Below are positions 23,067 to 24,964 of a stretch of 24,964 nucleotides of DNA, one piece after another. Source of the stretch: Rhodoferax sp. (GTDB lineage Bacteria > Pseudomonadota > Gammaproteobacteria > Burkholderiales > Burkholderiaceae_C); assembly GCA_028711355.1 (NCBI GenBank), contig JAQTSL010000011.1:1-24964 (forward strand). Direction: 5' to 3'. The first letter of the stretch is position 1; the number at the start of each line of letters is the position of its first letter. Both the position numbers and the translations under genes were made by a program. The notes beneath the pieces are model-generated. The model was not told where the DNA came from, did not search any database, and saw only the letters and a program-made list of their open reading frames with translations.

Positions 23067-24083
23067 TTAGTACCATTCGCGCAGCGCCTGGTCATGCAGC
23101 GTGGCGCGTTGTTCAGGTGAGGGCAGCCAACGCTGGCAACTGCCCACCGCGCGCGCCAAAAAATCCAGCAACGCCTGGTGCTGGCGCAGCACGCGCTGCT
23201 GGCGGTGTTGAATCAGCGGGTTGAAGATGCCATGGCGCGAGAACAATTGGCGCGGGTTCTTCTTGATCCATAGCCACGAGCCCATCTCCAGCGTCAGCGG
23301 CAAAAAAGCCTGGGAAGGGTAGCGTGCCAGCGACTCCAGATACAGGTGGTCCCACACGTCACCGTGCGCTAAATATTGCACGCTCTGCGGTTCGATCACA
23401 TAACGGTGGTAACTGTGCGCCTGCACAAAAATAGCTTTCAGCGCCTGCAGTTCAGCCAGGTGCGTGATCGGCTCGCGCTTGTGGGCAAACGGAAACCAGA
23501 GCCGGTCGCGTGCGCCAAATCCCGAATGGCAATCTACCGTCAGTGCAAACGGACACTGTGCCAGCACCTCATGCACCAAACTGCACAAGGCCTGGTTTTC
23601 TGGCTGCATCGGGGCGTCAGGTGGCCCCTGGTACCACGGCAGGCGCGCGCTCAGGCGCTGGCCACCCACCAGCCACGGCACCGCGTCTTGCGCCTGCACC
23701 GGCGCGTTGCGCATCAGGTCCACGCCCTGCGGGTTGGCGCGGGTGCCCAGCGCCATGCCACCGGGGTTGACGATCGGCACAAACAGCAGGCGCATGGTTT
23801 CAAGCTGCTGGTGCAAGGTGCTGTCCCATTGCAGCCGCATCACCAGGCTGTGCAGGTGGGAGATGACCACCTCGGCGCCAATGCGCTCGAGCCCGTGCAC
23901 GCCGCCAAAATAACCGACCAGCGGCAGCCCGGGGCGTGGGTTGCCCAATTCAATCGCATAGACCGGCAACTCTGAGCCACCGGGCATCGCCACGCGCGCG
24001 ATGATGCGGGTGCGCAGGTGTGGCGCGCCGAGTTCAATCACGCGCTCCAGGGTGGCCAATTCGGGCAGACGGCTGCGGTACAT
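23067..24083 (-). CDS. M14-type zinc carboxypeptidase-like protein
   Basis: This 338-residue protein has the M14 metal and catalytic pattern: GVHGLERIGAEV (HxxE zinc ligands, near residue 66), LFVPIVNPGGMALGTRANPQGVDLMRN (Asn/Arg substrate region), VDCHSGFG (third zinc ligand) and the general-base Glu in TLEMGSW near 265. Family members hydrolyse peptides or N-acyl amino acids; the real substrate is unknown. No signal peptide is visible. I chose ATG 24083 (MYRSRLPELATL). An upstream in-frame ATG at 24227 would run across the promoter of the divergent gene and adds unconserved-looking sequence. Confidence 0.82.
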   Translation of the reverse strand: MYRSRLPELATLERVIELGAPHLRTRIIARVAMPGGSELPVYAIELGNPRPGLPLVGYFGGVHGLERIGAEVVISHLHSLVMRLQWDSTLHQQLETMRLLFVPIVNPGGMALGTRANPQGVDLMRNAPVQAQDAVPWLVGGQRLSARLPWYQGPPDAPMQPENQALCSLVHEVLAQCPFALTVDCHSGFGARDRLWFPFAHKREPITHLAELQALKAIFVQAHSYHRYVIEPQSVQYLAHGDVWDHLYLESLARYPSQAFLPLTLEMGSWLWIKKNPRQLFSRHGIFNPLIQHRQQRVLRQHQALLDFLARAVGSCQRWLPSPEQRATLHDQALREWY

Positions 24084-24151
24084 CAGCGCAGCATAGCCTG
24101 ACTGCGCGCCAAGTCCAAGCCAGTTGCCAATGCCTGTTGCTAGGGGCGGAA

Positions 24152-24185
24152 TTGACACACGGCTGTCACGAAAACGGGCTAATAT
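24152..24185 (+). promoter_or_regulatory. PhoB-box-like site and -10 before the small-protein/pyruvate-kinase-like operon
   Basis: TTGACAC (24152-24158) and CTGTCAC (24163-24169) are direct repeats at an 11-bp period with spacer ACGG. Ten bases later is TAATAT (24180-24185), a strong -10. TTGACA could also be read as a -35, but its 22-bp distance to TAATAT is too long, which favours an activator-dependent promoter. Confidence 0.55.
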
Positions 24186-24212
24186 GGCGCGCTCAAGGAG
24201 TTCACCGACACC

Positions 24213-24353
24213 ATGTTTCGAACGCACTTTTTTCGCTGGCTGGCCATTCCCGTATGTATTCTGGTCGGGCTGATGGAGCTGGTGGCGCTACACCGGCGGC
24301 ACCGCTTGGGCCCGGTGCTGATGAACGATTCCGACAAAGTCTGTCGGACATGA
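24213..24353 (+). CDS. Small single-pass membrane protein (46 aa), unknown function
   Basis: The frame encodes MFRTHFFRWLAIPVCILVG, continues through one hydrophobic segment (about residues 9-26) and ends in a basic stretch HRRHRLGPV followed by a short polar tail. AAGGAG lies 12 nt upstream, a slightly long spacing. The stop overlaps the start of the next gene as ATGA (24350-24353), suggesting translational coupling. It matches no family I recognise. The promoter, ribosome site and coupling support a real gene. A hairpin TCCGACA/TGTCGGA (24330-24348) directly precedes the overlap and might modulate coupling. Confidence 0.6.
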   Translation: MFRTHFFRWLAIPVCILVGLMELVALHRRHRLGPVLMNDSDKVCRT

Positions 24354-24964
24354 CAATGCGCGCTCCCGTCAGGCGCGCCCCCGAACGCAGCGAAGCACCG
24401 CCGTCCGATCTGTGGGACACCTCCGTTTGCGACACGCTGATTGAACAACTGTCTGCCCTGCGCGCGGCCATGTTGTTGCGCGAGGCAGAGATGCACCGGT
24501 CGCTCACAGCGGTATTGCCCGCGCACCGCGACAGCGCCCGTAACCTGATTCACTACCTTGAGTTGCGCGCGGTGGATTTGCGCACACTGCAAGATCAACT
24601 GGCCTGGCTGGGTCTGTCGTCGCTGGGCCGATCTGAATCGCACGTGCTGGCCAATCTGGACAAGGTGTTGGGCTTGCTGCACCGGCTGGCCGGCCGCACC
24701 TGGCAAGACCGCTCAGCGCAAGAGCCGCTGGGCCAGCATGGCGGCCGGGCGCTGCTACAGCACAACACCGTATCGTTGCTGGGTGACCAACCAGCGCAGC
24801 GCGACACCCGCATCATGGTCACACTGCCCAGCGAAGCTGCACACGACGTCGGACTGGTGCGCAAACTGGTAGAGGCAGGCATGGACATTGCGCGCATCAA
24901 TTGCGCACACGACGGGCCAGACCAATGGCGCGCCATGGCCGATCAGGTGCGCAAGGTCACCAAG
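24350..24964 (+). CDS. Pyruvate-kinase-like protein (partial, continues beyond window)
   Basis: 205 codons are open to the right edge. The first ~140 residues form a charged helical N-terminal extension (SALRAAMLLREAEM, RDSARNLIHYLELRAVDLR, ANLDKVLGLLHRLAGR). IMVTLPSEAAHDVGLV and GMDIARINCAHDGPDQW follow, corresponding to the start of a pyruvate kinase TIM barrel (TxGP-S and GM-xx-RxN-SH regions). In standard pyruvate kinase the phrase is RLNFSHG. The form RINCAHD marks a divergent, N-terminally extended subgroup, so catalytic function should not be assumed. The ATG overlaps the stop of the 46-residue membrane protein gene, so the two are probably one operon. Confidence 0.8.
   Translation, partial: MTMRAPVRRAPERSEAPPSDLWDTSVCDTLIEQLSALRAAMLLREAEMHRSLTAVLPAHRDSARNLIHYLELRAVDLRTLQDQLAWLGLSSLGRSESHVLANLDKVLGLLHRLAGRTWQDRSAQEPLGQHGGRALLQHNTVSLLGDQPAQRDTRIMVTLPSEAAHDVGLVRKLVEAGMDIARINCAHDGPDQWRAMADQVRKVTK

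Noticed and set aside
24152..24185. Ordinary sigma-70 promoter TTGACA/TAATAT
   Set aside because: The spacing is 22 bp, too long; the 11-bp repeat TTGACAC/CTGTCAC explains the region better.

Overview
The window looks like a chromosomal segment of a high-GC betaproteobacterium, most likely Comamonadaceae (Rhodoferax/Polaromonas-like). The grounds are an Ala/Lys/Pro-rich histone H1-like protein, prfB, pepN and fbp of beta-proteobacterial type, an acetoacetyl-CoA synthetase, and a dispersed GTCAT...ATGAC palindromic repeat. This assignment comes from recognising families, not from a database search.

Layout. 1-8 kb, all on the minus strand: a partial repetitive histone H1-like gene, fructose-1,6-bisphosphatase, aminopeptidase N, peptide chain release factor 2 with its programmed +1 frameshift, and acetoacetyl-CoA synthetase. 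An ABC-F ATPase (uup) runs divergently at 8.2-10.1 kb. At 10.2-11.4 kb is a lipoprotein metallophosphoesterase gene split by a 173-bp MITE-like insertion with terminal inverted repeats and a 5-bp target duplication. At 11.6-15.4 kb is an ABC importer operon (binding protein, two permeases, ATPase). Its two permease genes appear fused out of frame by a deletion. At 15.4-18.1 kb a MarR regulator and a DapB-like oxidoreductase diverge from a ClC chloride channel, followed by a candidate minus-strand small RNA. At 18.3-19.3 kb lie a flavin reductase-like protein and an SMR transporter. At 19.4-22.9 kb an EAL-CBS-GGDEF protein converges on, and overlaps, a PlcP-like metallophosphoesterase, which follows an alpha/beta hydrolase. 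The window ends with an M14 metallopeptidase, a 46-residue membrane protein and the start of a pyruvate-kinase-like gene.

Main result. Five promoter regions carry direct repeats of a 7-base unit resembling CTGTCAC at an 11-bp period (7+4+7), the geometry of PhoB boxes. In four of them a -10-like hexamer starts exactly 10 nt after the last repeat. They precede the phosphatase, the ABC importer, the c-di-GMP enzyme, the PlcP-like lipase candidate and the small-membrane-protein/pyruvate-kinase-like operon. I infer that the right half of the window is a phosphate-starvation gene cluster combining scavenging, lipid remodelling and second-messenger control. Its scavenging part appears to be decaying, through the MITE insertion and the permease deletion. 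All regulatory calls are by eye and need a matrix scan and expression data.
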